The notes under the pieces were generated by a model, which had not been told where the DNA came from, ran no database searches, and worked only from the letters and a program-made list of their open reading frames with translations. The position numbers and the translations under genes were made by a program. 42,238 nucleotides of DNA, from contig JAGPVX010000064.1 of assembly GCA_018066805.1 (NCBI GenBank), forward strand, positions 1 to 42,238. The letters run 5' to 3'. Of this stretch, positions 26,907-37,956 are shown piece by piece (positions within the stretch are counted from its first letter, which is position 1; each line of letters begins with the position of its first letter). The stretch is from Paraperlucidibaca sp. (GTDB taxonomy: Bacteria; Pseudomonadota; Gammaproteobacteria; Pseudomonadales; Moraxellaceae).

Positions 26907-27926
26907 TTAGATGGCTGCCAGCTCAGTCATTGGCCATCGCGCACGCACATTAACCGTTAGGTCTTGACGCTCACCCGCACGCAAACGCTGCGCGCCAGCA
27001 AAGGCGATCATTGCGCCGTTATCAGTGCAAAAAGCTGGAGCAGGATAAAACGCTTGGCCACCGATAGGTTTCAAGGCTAGCGCTAAGTCATGGCGCAGGC
27101 GCTTATTTGCACTGACACCACCCGCTAGTACCAAGCGCTTCAAGCCAGTCTGCTTTAATGCGCGTAAGCATTTGCGAATTAAGGTATCGACCGCTGCCGC
27201 CTCAAAACTTGCACAAATATCGGCAACTTTAGTTGGCGAATCCTCTGATTGATTGCGCGCGGTGAGCACAGCGGTTTTTAAGCCACTAAACGAGAAGTCC
27301 AAACCTGGGCGGTCGAGCATTGGGCGTGGAAATTTAAAGGCATCATCACGGCCAGTTAAGGCTAGACGCGCCACCGATGGCCCGCCGGGATAGTCCAGCC
27401 CGAGCATTTTGGCGACTTTATCGAAGGCCTCGCCGGCAGCATCGTCGATGGATTCGCCGAGCAGCTCGTAACGGCCAATACCTTCAACTTTCATGAGCTG
27501 GGTATGGCCGCCAGAAACCAATAGGGCGACAAAAGGAAACTCAGGCGGCTCAGCTTCTAGCAAAGGCGCTAGCAAATGCCCTTCCATATGATGCACGCCG
27601 ACGGCAGGCACGCCCCAGGCGTAGGCCAGCGAGCGTGCCATTAGCGCACCTGTTAACAGCGCGCCAGCAAGCCCAGGGCCCGATGTGTAGGCGATACCAT
27701 CGATGCTATCGGCACTGATGTCGGCATCGGCCATCATGCCGCGCACTAAGGGCACGAGGCGGCGAATATGGTCGCGCGAGGCCAGCTCGGGCACCACGCC
27801 GCCATAGTCTTTATGCATCTCAATTTGGCTATGCAGGCGATGCGCCAATAGCCCAGCCCCCGGCGCATCGTCATAAATAGCGACGCCAGTTTCATCACAC
27901 GAGGTCTCAATACCTAGCACGCGCAT
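26907..27926 (-). CDS. tsaD: tRNA N6-threonylcarbamoyladenosine transferase subunit TsaD
   Basis: A 339-residue ASKHA-fold protein that, with TsaB and TsaE, moves threonylcarbamoyl to A37 of ANN-decoding tRNAs. Motifs: [19 protein letters not shown], the iron-binding HHMEGH (His113, His117), [34 protein letters not shown] and the C-terminal [11 protein letters not shown] with the last metal ligand. The ATG at 27926 was chosen over the one at 27941 because GGAGA falls 8 nt upstream and MRVLGIETS is the family start. It is divergent from rpsU, as in E. coli. The substrate tRNAs include the Ile2 tRNA at the other end of this window. Confidence 0.97.
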   Translation of the reverse strand: MRVLGIETSCDETGVAIYDDAPGAGLLAHRLHSQIEMHKDYGGVVPELASRDHIRRLVPLVRGMMADADISADSIDGIAYTSGPGLAGALLTGALMARSLAYAWGVPAVGVHHMEGHLLAPLLEAEPPEFPFVALLVSGGHTQLMKVEGIGRYELLGESIDDAAGEAFDKVAKMLGLDYPGGPSVARLALTGRDDAFKFPRPMLDRPGLDFSFSGLKTAVLTARNQSEDSPTKVADICASFEAAAVDTLIRKCLRALKQTGLKRLVLAGGVSANKRLRHDLALALKPIGGQAFYPAPAFCTDNGAMIAFAGAQRLRAGERQDLTVNVRARWPMTELAAI

Positions 27927-27979
27927 GCCATTTCTCTCCATTTTTCATGGCGCGAAGTGTAGCGCTCTACACAGGGTGT

Positions 27980-28008
27980 TTGCCATTCCAGATGAATCTG
28001 GCTAAAAT
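27980..28008 (+). promoter_or_regulatory. Sigma-70 promoter of rpsU, with an internal palindrome
   Basis: TTGCCA (27980–27985) and TAAAAT (28003–28008) are separated by exactly 17 bp. The spacer contains the perfect inverted repeat CCAGAT-GA-ATCTGG (27988–28001). A protein bound there would block RNA polymerase. The rpsU start lies 53 nt downstream of the –10. Confidence 0.78.
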
Positions 28009-28061
28009 CCGCGCCCCACGCCCCCGATGGCGTTCCGTAATTTGTAACAGGTGAGCAATTC

Positions 28062-28277
28062 ATGCCCAACGTTAAAGTAAAAGAAGGCGAACCGTTTGAC
28101 GTCGCACTGCGTCGCTTCAAGCGTTCATGCGAAAAAGCTGGTGTGTTAGCCGATGTTCGCAAACGTGACTTCTACGAGAAGCCCACGCAAGAGCGCAAGC
28201 GCAAAGCCGCTGCCGCTGTTAAGCGTCACGCCAAAAAAGTACAGCGCGAAGCCGTAAAAGTTAAACGCTTGTACTAA
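28062..28277 (+). CDS. rpsU: 30S ribosomal protein S21
   Basis: A 71-residue, very basic protein beginning [20 protein letters not shown] and ending [13 protein letters not shown], identical in layout to gammaproteobacterial S21. S21 sits near the anti-Shine–Dalgarno end of 16S rRNA and helps initiation. It heads the rpsU–yqeY–dnaG–rpoD block (macromolecular-synthesis operon), linking ribosome, replication and transcription. The promoter upstream is strong. The following 117-nt spacer carries a stable stem-loop that could reduce read-through into yqeY/dnaG, giving the needed high S21 to primase ratio. AGGTGAG precedes the ATG. Confidence 0.99.
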   Translation: MPNVKVKEGEPFDVALRRFKRSCEKAGVLADVRKRDFYEKPTQERKRKAAAAVKRHAKKVQREAVKVKRLY

Positions 28278-28285
28278 GCCATGCT

Positions 28286-28320
28286 GGTTACGCGAGCAGA
28301 TTCTTTTGCGCTCGCGTACC
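28286..28320 (+). other. Intercistronic stem-loop after rpsU
   Basis: TACGCGAGC (28289–28297) pairs perfectly with GCTCGCGTA (28310–28318). Two further outer G–C pairs form past a bulged T, around a 12-nt loop. It lies 11 nt after the rpsU stop. No T run follows, so it looks like an attenuating or mRNA-stabilising element rather than a classical terminator. E. coli has a terminator in the equivalent rpsU–dnaG spacer. Confidence 0.65.
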
Positions 28321-28394
28321 GCATAGCTGCGTTGGTCACATCTGCTTTATTTCTATCGCTTCAGCATTCACTCGCTGTATGAGCTAGCTTTGCC

Positions 28395-28844
28395 ATGCCT
28401 GCACTAAAAGTTCGTCTAACAGATGCCATGAAAGACGCCATGCGCGCCCAGCAAAAAGATCGCCTGCTGGTGATCCGCACCGCACTCGCCGCGTTTAAAC
28501 AAATTGAAGTCGATGAGCGCATTGAGCTCGATGATGCCCGCTCCTTAGGCGTCATGGAAAAACTAGTGAAGCAGCGCCGCGAATCCGCCGCCGCTTTTAT
28601 TGCTGGTGATCGCCAAGAGTTGGCCGAGCGTGAAAATACTGAGATAGCCATTCTGCAAGAGTTTTTGCCAGCGCCATTAAGCGAAGAGGAACTACTCTCG
28701 CTGATTTCCGCTGCCATTGCTGAAGCTGGTGCCACTAGCCCGAAAGACATGGGTAAAGTGATGAATTTATTGCGCCCCATGGTCGCTGGTCGTGCCGATG
28801 TCGGTGCACTGTCGCAGCAAGTTAAAGCGCGCCTTTCAATTTAA
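28395..28844 (+). CDS. GatB/YqeY domain-containing protein
   Basis: A 149-residue helical YqeY-family protein: MKDAMRAQQKDRLLVIRTALAAFKQ, then LVKQRRESAAAFIAGDRQELAERENTEIAILQEFLP, and the C-terminal MGKVMNLLRPMVAGRADVGALSQQVKARL. The family resembles the tRNA-binding tail domain of amidotransferase subunit GatB. Its role is thought to relate to tRNA metabolism but is not firmly shown. It commonly lies between rpsU and dnaG, as here. The ribosome-binding site is weak (GAGC 10 nt upstream). The start gives the standard N-terminus. Confidence 0.93.
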   Translation: MPALKVRLTDAMKDAMRAQQKDRLLVIRTALAAFKQIEVDERIELDDARSLGVMEKLVKQRRESAAAFIAGDRQELAERENTEIAILQEFLPAPLSEEELLSLISAAIAEAGATSPKDMGKVMNLLRPMVAGRADVGALSQQVKARLSI

Positions 28845-28862
28845 GAAAGCGCCAGCCTAGAG

Positions 28863-28902
28863 ATCGTCAGCCAAAAAAGCTCCTGCTCAATTGACTGACG
28901 AT
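28863..28902 (+). repeat. Inverted repeat between yqeY and dnaG
   Basis: ATCGTCAG (28863–28870) is repeated inverted as CTGACGAT (28895–28902) around a 24-nt interval that itself has a small AGC…GCT hairpin. It lies 18 nt after the yqeY stop. There is no T run, so it is not a standard terminator. It may be a processing site, which would fit independent control of dnaG. Confidence 0.5.
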
Positions 28903-28963
28903 TGCGCTGCAAAGCTTGCTGTCGCACACTCAACTCCCCGTTTCTGCTTGAGCATTAGCCCGC

Positions 28964-31054
28964 ATGTCCGCTGGTCGTATTCCGCAATCATTTATCGATG
29001 AAGTGCTTTTGCGCACCGATGTCGTCGATCTGATTGACGCACGCGTCAAGCTCAAGCGTGCGGGCAAAAATTACTCGGCCTGCTGCCCTTTCCATCAAGA
29101 AAAATCGCCCTCGTTTACGGTCAATCGCGAGAAGCAGTTTTATTACTGCTTCGGCTGTGGTGCCACCGGTAACGCACTGAGCTTTCTGATAGAGCACGAC
29201 CGCCTCGACTTCATTGATGGCCTGCGCCAACTCGCTGGTGCCGCCGGTTTAACACTACCTGAAACACGCGATGCCGCCGCGGCACACAAGCCAACACAGC
29301 AGCCCTTATTCGATGCTCTTGAGCGCGCCGCCGTATTTTTTGAGCAGCAACTTCGTAGCGCCACGCAGAAGCAGCGCGCCGTTGGCTATCTAAAAAATCG
29401 TGGTGTTAGCGGCGCAATCGCCAAGCAGTTTCGCATTGGATACGCGCCGCCAGGCTGGGATAACATGCTGCAAAGTCTTGGCCAAGACACGGCCATGCGC
29501 GATCTCTTGCTAGCCTCGGGTTTGGCTATTTTCAACCCGCAGCGCCAATCTCACTATGACGCGATGCGCGATCGGGTAATTTTCCCCATCCGTGATTTTC
29601 GTGGTCGCGTCATCGCCTTTGGTGGTCGCGTACTCAACGACGACAAGCCCAAATATTTGAACTCGCCTGAGTCACCGGTGTTCCACAAAGGCCAAGAACT
29701 GTATGGGCTTTATGAGGCACGCCAGTCCGGCAAGCTCACACGCCTACTCGTGGTCGAAGGCTATATGGATGTGGTCGCGCTCGCGCAAGCCGGCATCCAT
29801 GAGGCCGTGGCAACGCTTGGCACAGCCACTAGCACCACGCATGTCGAACGCCTATTTCGCGTCGTGCCCGAAGTCGTTTTTTGCTTCGATGGTGACAGCG
29901 CTGGCCGCCGCGCTGCTTGGCGCGCCCTAGAGAATGCCCTGCCCGCTCTGCGCGATGGCGTTGGTGCGAAGTTTCTTTTTCTGCCCGATGGCGAAGACCC
30001 CGATAGCCTTGTGCGCAAAGAAGGCGCGGCGATGTTTCGTGCGCGCATCGATGCCGATTCCGTGCCGCTTGCCGACCAATTATTTAAGCATTTAAGTGAA
30101 TCGCTAAACCTAGCGTCGATCGAAGGCCGCACGCAGCTCGCGACCGTGGCGCTGCCATTGCTGATGACTATGCCGGAGTCGCTGTTTCGCACCTTGCTAT
30201 TGCAGCGCCTAAGCGAGATCACTCAGCTCAGCGTGGCCGTGCTGGAAAAGCAGCTCGCGCAAATGTTAGAAAAGCATGAGGCACAGACTGTGGCGCGTGA
30301 GCAGGCAGCGAAAGCTGCCGCTGAGGCCGTGGCGCAGACTGCTCAACAGACAGCGAGCACGCAGCAGTCACATCGTCATGCGCAGAGTAATTATGAGCAG
30401 AATCATCAGCCCCAACATGACAGCTCGCATGATGCCGCCTATGACACACACTGGGCCGCAGACGATGACGAGCGCAGCGCCATTGACGAGGCTTATTACG
30501 CCAGCCTAGCAAGCTCATCGAACCAGAGTGATGAGCGACCATCGAGCTTTACGCCAAGCAAGCGCCCATTCACCCAACAAGCAGCACGCAAGCCGCGCCC
30601 GCAAACGCCGGCACGCCCTGGGCTACGCTCATTGTCGGCACAGGCCATTCGCCTGTTGCTGCGCGAGCCAAGCCATGCGCAACTCTGGCCCGAAGCCATG
30701 CTCGGCAGCCTCAACGACCCCGAAACCGAGCTGCTTTGCACATTGGCCCAGGCTCTACGAGAAGCGCCAGAACGCTCCTTAGCGGCGTTACTAGGAAGCT
30801 GGCATGGCCGACCCGAAGGTGAAGCATTAGCCTCCATCGCAGCTGCTGAAAGCCTTTTACCCGACGCCGACAGTACATTGGAAGCTGAAGCGCTGAGCCA
30901 TCGCTTACACAGCCGATTACTCGAACAGCGCATTGCTCATGCCGATAACACACTGCAAAAATCGCCAAATATGGAAAACCTACTGGCTTTAACGCTGGCA
31001 AAGCGTGAGTTCGCTGACTGGATGCGTCAATTGCCGCAAGCACCGAGTAGCTGA
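28964..31054 (+). CDS. dnaG: DNA primase
   Basis: A 696-residue replicative primase that makes RNA primers at the fork. The N-terminal CHC2 zinc site uses Cys41, His44, Cys62 and Cys65 (ACCPFHQEKSPSF…YYCFGCGATGN). The polymerase core includes FPIRDFRGRVIAFGGR and the TOPRIM signatures VVEGYMDVVALAQAG and CFDGDSAGRRAAWRA. Residues about 436–550 form a low-complexity linker rich in Ala, Gln, His, Asp and Ser. After it the C-terminal helicase-binding domain starts at RSLSAQAIRLLLREP. E. coli DnaG has 581 residues, and the extra length is in this linker. The ATG at 28964 lacks a strong ribosome-binding site, consistent with low primase synthesis. Confidence 0.97.
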   Translation: MSAGRIPQSFIDEVLLRTDVVDLIDARVKLKRAGKNYSACCPFHQEKSPSFTVNREKQFYYCFGCGATGNALSFLIEHDRLDFIDGLRQLAGAAGLTLPETRDAAAAHKPTQQPLFDALERAAVFFEQQLRSATQKQRAVGYLKNRGVSGAIAKQFRIGYAPPGWDNMLQSLGQDTAMRDLLLASGLAIFNPQRQSHYDAMRDRVIFPIRDFRGRVIAFGGRVLNDDKPKYLNSPESPVFHKGQELYGLYEARQSGKLTRLLVVEGYMDVVALAQAGIHEAVATLGTATSTTHVERLFRVVPEVVFCFDGDSAGRRAAWRALENALPALRDGVGAKFLFLPDGEDPDSLVRKEGAAMFRARIDADSVPLADQLFKHLSESLNLASIEGRTQLATVALPLLMTMPESLFRTLLLQRLSEITQLSVAVLEKQLAQMLEKHEAQTVAREQAAKAAAEAVAQTAQQTASTQQSHRHAQSNYEQNHQPQHDSSHDAAYDTHWAADDDERSAIDEAYYASLASSSNQSDERPSSFTPSKRPFTQQAARKPRPQTPARPGLRSLSAQAIRLLLREPSHAQLWPEAMLGSLNDPETELLCTLAQALREAPERSLAALLGSWHGRPEGEALASIAAAESLLPDADSTLEAEALSHRLHSRLLEQRIAHADNTLQKSPNMENLLALTLAKREFADWMRQLPQAPSS

Positions 31055-31067
31055 GTACGCTTGTGAG

Positions 31068-31097
31068 CTGACAAACACCCCCTTCTCGGCTTATAAT
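31068..31097 (+). promoter_or_regulatory. Sigma-70 promoter of rpoD in the dnaG–rpoD spacer
   Basis: CTGACA (31068–31073) and a perfect TATAAT (31092–31097) are 18 bp apart, 37 nt before the rpoD ATG. It would let rpoD be expressed apart from the upstream rpsU promoter, as is known for E. coli rpoD. Confidence 0.78.
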
Positions 31098-31134
31098 CCC
31101 GCTCTTATTTTGCAGCCGTTGCGCGAGGGGCCAC

Positions 31135-33126
31135 ATGAGCACCAAAAAGCCGAACACGCCAGATCCATCTCAGCAAGACGCAGATGGGCCAGACGATATG
31201 CCGTTGGATAAGGCAAAGCGTAACTCCCTGCTCGCCGAGCTCATCAAGCGCGGCAAAGATCAAGGCTATCTGACCTATGGCGAGGTGAACGATCACCTTC
31301 CTGAATCGGTCACTGAAAGCGAGCAAATCGAAGACATCATTCAGATGCTCAATGACCTGGGCATCCCGGTGCACGAGCGCGCGCCTGCCGCTGACGACCT
31401 CATGCGTGAGGAAACGCCAGAAGCCAGCGACGATGACCTCGCCGCCGAAGAAGCCGCTGCCGTTTTGGCCTCGGTGGAGAACGAACCCGGCCGCACCACC
31501 GACCCCGTGCGTATGTATATGCGCGAAATGGGCACGGTCGAGCTGCTCACCCGCGAAGGCGAAATTGCTATCGCCAAACGCATCGAAGAAGGCATCCGCG
31601 ACGTTCTGCACGCCATGGCTTATTGGCCACGTGCGGTGGAATTACTAGTCGATGAGTTTGATGCAATCGATGCTGGCGAGCGCCGCATTAATGACGTTAT
31701 CTCTGGCTTTTTAGACCCTGATGATGATGGCGCTAGCGCACCTAAAGAAGTTGATCACAACGCGGCCCTAGCCGCTTTGGCCGCCAAGAAAGCCAAAGAG
31801 GCGAAAGACGCTAAGGATGCAAAAGGCTCAAAAGACGCCAAAGCAGACGATAGCGAAGAGGAAGAAGAAAGCACTACTGATGACGATACTGCCGATGAAA
31901 ATGATGGCGGCATCGACATGGAAAAGCTGGCAGCGCGCGTGGATGCACTACGCAAGCAGCTAAAGAAAACGGACAGCTCCGAAGAGCGCCAAGGTCGCGA
32001 ATCGAAAGTGTGGCAGACCAACGTCGAAGAACTGGCTAACCAGTTCATGATGTTCAAATTAACGCCACGCGTGTATGACGGCATCGCTGAGCATATTCGC
32101 TCCAACATCAGCATCATTCGTGCGCAAGAACGCGTGATCATGATTTCCTGCGTACGTCGCGCTCGCATGGATCGCAGCCATTTCCTCGCCGACTTCCCCG
32201 GCAATGAAATTGACCTGACGTGGCTAGATGGTGTGGTCAGCAAACGTAAATCGATCGCTAAAGCTCTTGAAACACAACGCGAATATATTATTCGTGCGCA
32301 AGAACGCCTACTTGAAGTTAGTGACAATCATGGCGGCTTAAGCATCGCCGAAATAAAAGCGATCAGCCGCCGCATGAGCGTTGGCGAAGCGAAAGCACGT
32401 CGCGCCAAAAAGGAAATGGTCGAGGCCAACCTGCGTTTGGTTATTTCGATTGCGAAGAAATACACTAACCGTGGCCTGCAGTTCTTGGACTTGATCCAAG
32501 AAGGCAATATCGGCTTGATGAAAGCCGTCGACAAGTTTGAATACCGTCGTGGCTTTAAGTTTTCGACCTATGCGACATGGTGGATTCGTCAGGCCATCAC
32601 CCGTTCGATTGCTGACCAAGCGCGCACCATTCGTATCCCCGTGCACATGATTGAGACCATCAACAAGCTCAACCGCGTGTCGCGTCAGATGCTGCAAGAA
32701 ATGGGTCGCGAACCAACGCCAGAAGAACTCGGCGAACGCTTAGAAATGCCTGAAGACAAAGTGCGCAAAGTCCTGAAGATCGCGAAAGAGCCGATCTCCA
32801 TGGAGACGCCGATTGGTGACGATGAAGACAGCCATTTAGGCGACTTCATTGAGGACACTTTGGTGACCTCGCCTATCGATGCTGCGACCTCGGAAGGCCT
32901 GCGTGAAGCAACGCGTGAAGTTTTAGAAAACCTCACGCCACGCGAAGCGAAAGTGCTGCGTATGCGCTTCGGTATCGATATGAATACCGACCATACCTTG
33001 GAAGAAGTGGGCAAACAGTTTGATGTCACGCGTGAGCGTATTCGTCAGATTGAAGCGAAAGCGCTGCGTAAGCTGCGCCATCCAACTCGCTCCGAACACC
33101 TGCGTTCATTCCTCGACACTGAGTAA
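31135..33126 (+). CDS. rpoD: RNA polymerase housekeeping sigma factor (sigma-70)
   Basis: A 663-residue primary sigma factor. Region 1.1 is at the N-terminus ([28 protein letters not shown]). Region 1.2 is around [23 protein letters not shown]. Regions 2.1–2.4 span [14 protein letters not shown] to [15 protein letters not shown], region 3 includes [13 protein letters not shown], and region 4.2 is [20 protein letters not shown]. Between 1.2 and 2, about residues 207–267, lies a charged low-complexity stretch with repeated Lys-Asp-Ala units followed by an acidic run (DDSEEEEES). It accounts for most of the extra length over E. coli RpoD (613). The gene has its own promoter and ends at a long hairpin terminator. 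Confidence 0.99.
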   Translation: MSTKKPNTPDPSQQDADGPDDMPLDKAKRNSLLAELIKRGKDQGYLTYGEVNDHLPESVTESEQIEDIIQMLNDLGIPVHERAPAADDLMREETPEASDDDLAAEEAAAVLASVENEPGRTTDPVRMYMREMGTVELLTREGEIAIAKRIEEGIRDVLHAMAYWPRAVELLVDEFDAIDAGERRINDVISGFLDPDDDGASAPKEVDHNAALAALAAKKAKEAKDAKDAKGSKDAKADDSEEEEESTTDDDTADENDGGIDMEKLAARVDALRKQLKKTDSSEERQGRESKVWQTNVEELANQFMMFKLTPRVYDGIAEHIRSNISIIRAQERVIMISCVRRARMDRSHFLADFPGNEIDLTWLDGVVSKRKSIAKALETQREYIIRAQERLLEVSDNHGGLSIAEIKAISRRMSVGEAKARRAKKEMVEANLRLVISIAKKYTNRGLQFLDLIQEGNIGLMKAVDKFEYRRGFKFSTYATWWIRQAITRSIADQARTIRIPVHMIETINKLNRVSRQMLQEMGREPTPEELGERLEMPEDKVRKVLKIAKEPISMETPIGDDEDSHLGDFIEDTLVTSPIDAATSEGLREATREVLENLTPREAKVLRMRFGIDMNTDHTLEEVGKQFDVTRERIRQIEAKALRKLRHPTRSEHLRSFLDTE

Positions 33127-33188
33127 TCTGGCAAACGCGGCGCCCTGTGAGTTTGCAGAGCGCCGCCTTTAACAGCTCAATGTTCTTG

Positions 33189-33229
33189 GACATAAAAAAA
33201 CCGGCCTTTAAAGCCGGTTTTTTTATGTC
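33189..33229. terminator. Bidirectional terminator between rpoD and the convergent SDR gene
   Basis: A perfect 17-bp inverted repeat (33189–33205 with 33213–33229) with a 7-nt loop. The GC core CCGGC/GCCGG is flanked by seven A on one side and seven T on the other, so it works as a Rho-independent terminator from both strands. It is 62 nt past the rpoD stop and 9 nt past the SDR stop. Confidence 0.93.
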
Positions 33230-33238
33230 TCGCGCATT

Positions 33239-34066
33239 TTACTTCATGCGGCTCGAACCCATCGCAATCAGCTTTTGATAGCCCGATGGGAAGATGCGCA
33301 CGACCAAATCTAAAACCTTGGCATCGGCACCAATAAGTAAGCGGCGCTGATTTTTTTCCACGGCACGAAGCATTTGTGCAGCGGCTTCATCGGCAGTGGT
33401 ACGGAATAGTTTTTCAAACTTGGCGGTGCTGCTCGCATCCATACCAATCTTGCTGATTGACTGATCCATACGCGCCGCTTTGGCGATATTGGTTTTAATG
33501 CCACCGGGATGAACGCTGGTCGCGCTCACACCAACTTTTTGCAAATCCAATTCTTCGCGCAAAGCTTCAGTGAAGCCACGCACAGCAAATTTCGAGGCGT
33601 TATAGGCGCTCTGCGAAGGCACAGCAATCAAGCCAAACAAGCTGCTGGTGTTAATGATATGGCCATCACCAGCATCCTTTAGGTAAGGCAAGAATGCCTT
33701 GGTGCCATGCACCACTCCCCAAAAGTTGATGTTCATGATCCATTCAAAATCATCGTAACCACCACCGTCAACTACTGAGCCGAGAGCAACGCCAGCGTTG
33801 TTGAAGATCAAATTTACTTTGCCATGGTCGCCGGCAACTTTATCGGCCCAAGCAAAAACGGCGTCTTTATCGGCAACATCGAGCTTCTGCGAGGTGACTT
33901 TAACGCCAGTGCCATCGAGCAGTTTGACTGTTTCAGCCAAGCCTTTTTCATTGATGTCGCTAAGTGCTACGTGACAGCCGCGTGCGGCCAACAACACAGC
34001 AAGCGAACGACCCATGCCAGAACCAGCACCGGTGATGGCAGCCACTTTATTCTTGAAATCTTTCAT
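33239..34066 (-). CDS. Short-chain dehydrogenase/reductase (classical SDR)
   Basis: A 275-residue classical SDR. Cofactor site: AITGAGSGMGRSLA; the Asp in ALSDINEKG suggests NAD(H) preference. NNAG is present, and the catalytic Ser (NTSSLFG), Tyr and Lys (YNASK) are intact, followed by SVHPGGIKTNI. The substrate is not evident. Similar proteins are annotated only as SDR oxidoreductases, often near lipid or hydrocarbon degradation genes. The fadH-like gene upstream on the same strand makes a lipid-related role plausible, but a separate promoter lies between them. It ends at the terminator shared with rpoD. Confidence 0.88.
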   Translation of the reverse strand: MKDFKNKVAAITGAGSGMGRSLAVLLAARGCHVALSDINEKGLAETVKLLDGTGVKVTSQKLDVADKDAVFAWADKVAGDHGKVNLIFNNAGVALGSVVDGGGYDDFEWIMNINFWGVVHGTKAFLPYLKDAGDGHIINTSSLFGLIAVPSQSAYNASKFAVRGFTEALREELDLQKVGVSATSVHPGGIKTNIAKAARMDQSISKIGMDASSTAKFEKLFRTTADEAAAQMLRAVEKNQRRLLIGADAKVLDLVVRIFPSGYQKLIAMGSSRMK

Positions 34067-34101
34067 AAGGAAACCCTAATACGGTGACAGTGAACGATGG
34101 C

Positions 34102-34130
34102 ACGATATAAGTGACAACGCGCCATGTCAA
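34102..34130 (-). promoter_or_regulatory. Sigma-70 promoter of the SDR gene
   Basis: On the minus strand, consensus TTGACA (34130–34125) is followed after 17 bp by TATCGT (34107–34102), 35 nt before the SDR ATG. It suggests the SDR gene can be transcribed independently of the fadH-like gene upstream. Confidence 0.6.
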
Positions 34131-34184
34131 TGAATTTTAAAACCCGCCGCACTTACTCTGAGCGCGACGAGCCTTAAATCAACC

Positions 34185-36230
<2,046 letters not shown>

Positions 36231-36242
36231 TTAGCGCGCTAA
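36231..36242. promoter_or_regulatory. Palindrome, possible TetR operator between fadH and the regulator gene
   Basis: TTAGCGCGCTAA is a perfect 12-bp palindrome in the 73-nt divergent spacer, followed by two looser GTTAA repeats (36244–36257). TetR proteins usually bind such palindromes next to their own gene. Confidence 0.5.
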
Positions 36243-36276
36243 AGTTAACACCGTTAAGATACGAGGATTTACGGCA

Positions 36277-36882
36277 ATGTCAAGAGCGCCAAGCAAGCCT
36301 AGCTATCATCATGGTGACCTGCGTCATAGCATAATTACAGCGGGTCTTGCTCGCATTCGAGCCGAGGGCGTGCAGGCTTTGAGCTTACGACAATTGGCTG
36401 ATGAGCTTGGCGTTTCGACACCAGCGCTTTATCACCACTTCCGCAGCAAGCACGCCTTACTCACAAGCCTAGGTGAGGCTGCGATGGCGGAGTTTGTGGT
36501 GGTCATGCAGGCGGCCATCACAAGCGATGCTAGCGCGGAAAGTTTTGCACTGGGTTACGTCGGCTTTGCTCGTCGCGAGGCCGCGCTGTATGACTTAATT
36601 TTCGGCAGCCTGCTCTGGCGTGACCCCAATGCAGAGTCATTTCGAACGGCTGCTAGGGCACATGTGCGCATCATTACGCAGCATGTTCAGAGCATGCAAG
36701 ATCGCGGTGAACTACCCGCCAGCGTCAGCGCCCTACGTGTCGTGCAGGTTGCTTGGGCCACGCTTCATGGCCTCTGCCGTATGTATAACGATGGCCTGGC
36801 ATTTACCGCAGAGACTATCGAGGACATCGCAAAAACGGCGATGGCATTGATTCATCAAGCCTTAGACAAAAGCTCGGCGTAG
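36277..36882 (+). CDS. TetR/AcrR-family transcriptional regulator
   Basis: A 201-residue regulator. The N-terminal helix-turn-helix lies at about residues 35–65 (LSLRQLADELGVSTPALYHHFRSKHALL), preceded by YHHGDLRHSIITAGLARI, a pattern common in TetR proteins with a WHG-type C-terminal domain. The C-terminal ligand domain includes WATLHGLCRMYNDGL. The ligand is unknown; an acyl-CoA or unsaturated fatty acid would fit the divergent fadH-like gene. AGGA lies 9 nt before the ATG. A 74-nt AT-rich gap with the direct repeat TAATAT (36893 and 36904) follows before the FAD oxidoreductase gene, in which I see no confident promoter. Confidence 0.92.
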   Translation: MSRAPSKPSYHHGDLRHSIITAGLARIRAEGVQALSLRQLADELGVSTPALYHHFRSKHALLTSLGEAAMAEFVVVMQAAITSDASAESFALGYVGFARREAALYDLIFGSLLWRDPNAESFRTAARAHVRIITQHVQSMQDRGELPASVSALRVVQVAWATLHGLCRMYNDGLAFTAETIEDIAKTAMALIHQALDKSSA

Positions 36883-36956
36883 ACCTTGTGTGTAATATAA
36901 AAATAATATCAATACAGGCAGGGTAAGCTTCTTGATTTAGCGATGAGACTGCCGAC

Positions 36957-37949
36957 ATGCACAACGTTCTCCGCCTCGCCATCATCGGTGCCGGCGCCAG
37001 CGGCTTAATAGCCGCCAGCGAAGCTCAGCATCAAGGCCTGCTCTGCACAGTCTTCGATAAAGCCCGCCGCGCCGGTGGCCGACTGGCTTCGCGCCGCAGT
37101 GACTGGGGCAGTTTTAATCATGGTGCACCGTTTTTATCCATGCCAACACAGGCGCCCACTCCCAACGATCCGCGCCTGCAACACGCCCTGAGCCATGGAC
37201 TGAGCACACTTCATGTCAGCGCCATCCATGGTGAAAAACAGCCTGCGTTTGTGCCTAGCGACAGCATCAATAGCCTCGCACAGCTGTGGACACAAGGCCT
37301 TACCTGCCACTTTGAACACACACTGTGCGAGCTCAAGCACGACGGCAATAATTGGTGGCTGAAATTTAGCGAGCAGCTGGGTTGGCTTGGGCCATTTGAT
37401 CGAGTACTGATGACCTGCCCACCAGTACAAGCATTGGCATTACTATCGAAGCTACCCAGCCAGTATCACCTGTGTCAGCAGCTACAAACGATGCACCATG
37501 CGCCCTGCTGGAGTGTGCGCTGGGCGCCAAAAGCCTCGCCAGCACTCGCAGCCGGCGTTTTCGTTCGCGATGACTTGCAGGCCAGTGGCATTGCTCTGTG
37601 CATCCGTGAAGACCTGCGCCCTCAAGGTGGCGGCGCACCCCGTTTTACGTTGCATGCTACGGCAGCATGGAGCGCGGCGCATCTAGAAGAGAGTAGCGAA
37701 AGCGTAGCTCTAGCACTCATGCACGCTGCCGCTGAAGCACTCAAATTACCCGCCAGCACAGAATCTTTAGAGGCTCATCGCTGGCGTTATGGCTATGTCA
37801 GTGCTGCCGCCGGTAAGGCATATTTGCGTGGCGAGCATGGCCTGTTTTATGCCGGCGATGCCTGCTTGGGCGCAACTGCTATCGATGCCATGCACAGCGG
37901 CTTGGCGGCAGCCGACGCCCTCTGCGCCGAACTGCCGTTGACAGCCTAA
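36957..37949 (+). CDS. NAD(P)/FAD-dependent oxidoreductase (amine oxidase/renalase-like)
   Basis: A 330-residue flavoprotein. The N-terminal dinucleotide fold is LRLAIIGAGASGLIAASEA (GxGxxG), then FDKARRAGGRLASRRSDWGSFNHGAPFLS, which resembles bacterial renalase-like and amine oxidase-type proteins. The C-terminal FAD segment is LFYAGDACLGATAIDAMHSGLAAADAL, with the WRYGYV motif shortly before. The substrate is unknown; bacterial renalases oxidise mis-reduced NAD(P)H isomers, but I cannot show that here. The stop lies 7 nt before the DASH cryptochrome start, so the two are almost certainly co-transcribed. Such flavoproteins are often found near photolyase genes, suggesting a link to light or oxidative stress. 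Confidence 0.82.
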   Translation: MHNVLRLAIIGAGASGLIAASEAQHQGLLCTVFDKARRAGGRLASRRSDWGSFNHGAPFLSMPTQAPTPNDPRLQHALSHGLSTLHVSAIHGEKQPAFVPSDSINSLAQLWTQGLTCHFEHTLCELKHDGNNWWLKFSEQLGWLGPFDRVLMTCPPVQALALLSKLPSQYHLCQQLQTMHHAPCWSVRWAPKASPALAAGVFVRDDLQASGIALCIREDLRPQGGGAPRFTLHATAAWSAAHLEESSESVALALMHAAAEALKLPASTESLEAHRWRYGYVSAAAGKAYLRGEHGLFYAGDACLGATAIDAMHSGLAAADALCAELPLTA

Positions 37950-37956
37950 GGTCGTC

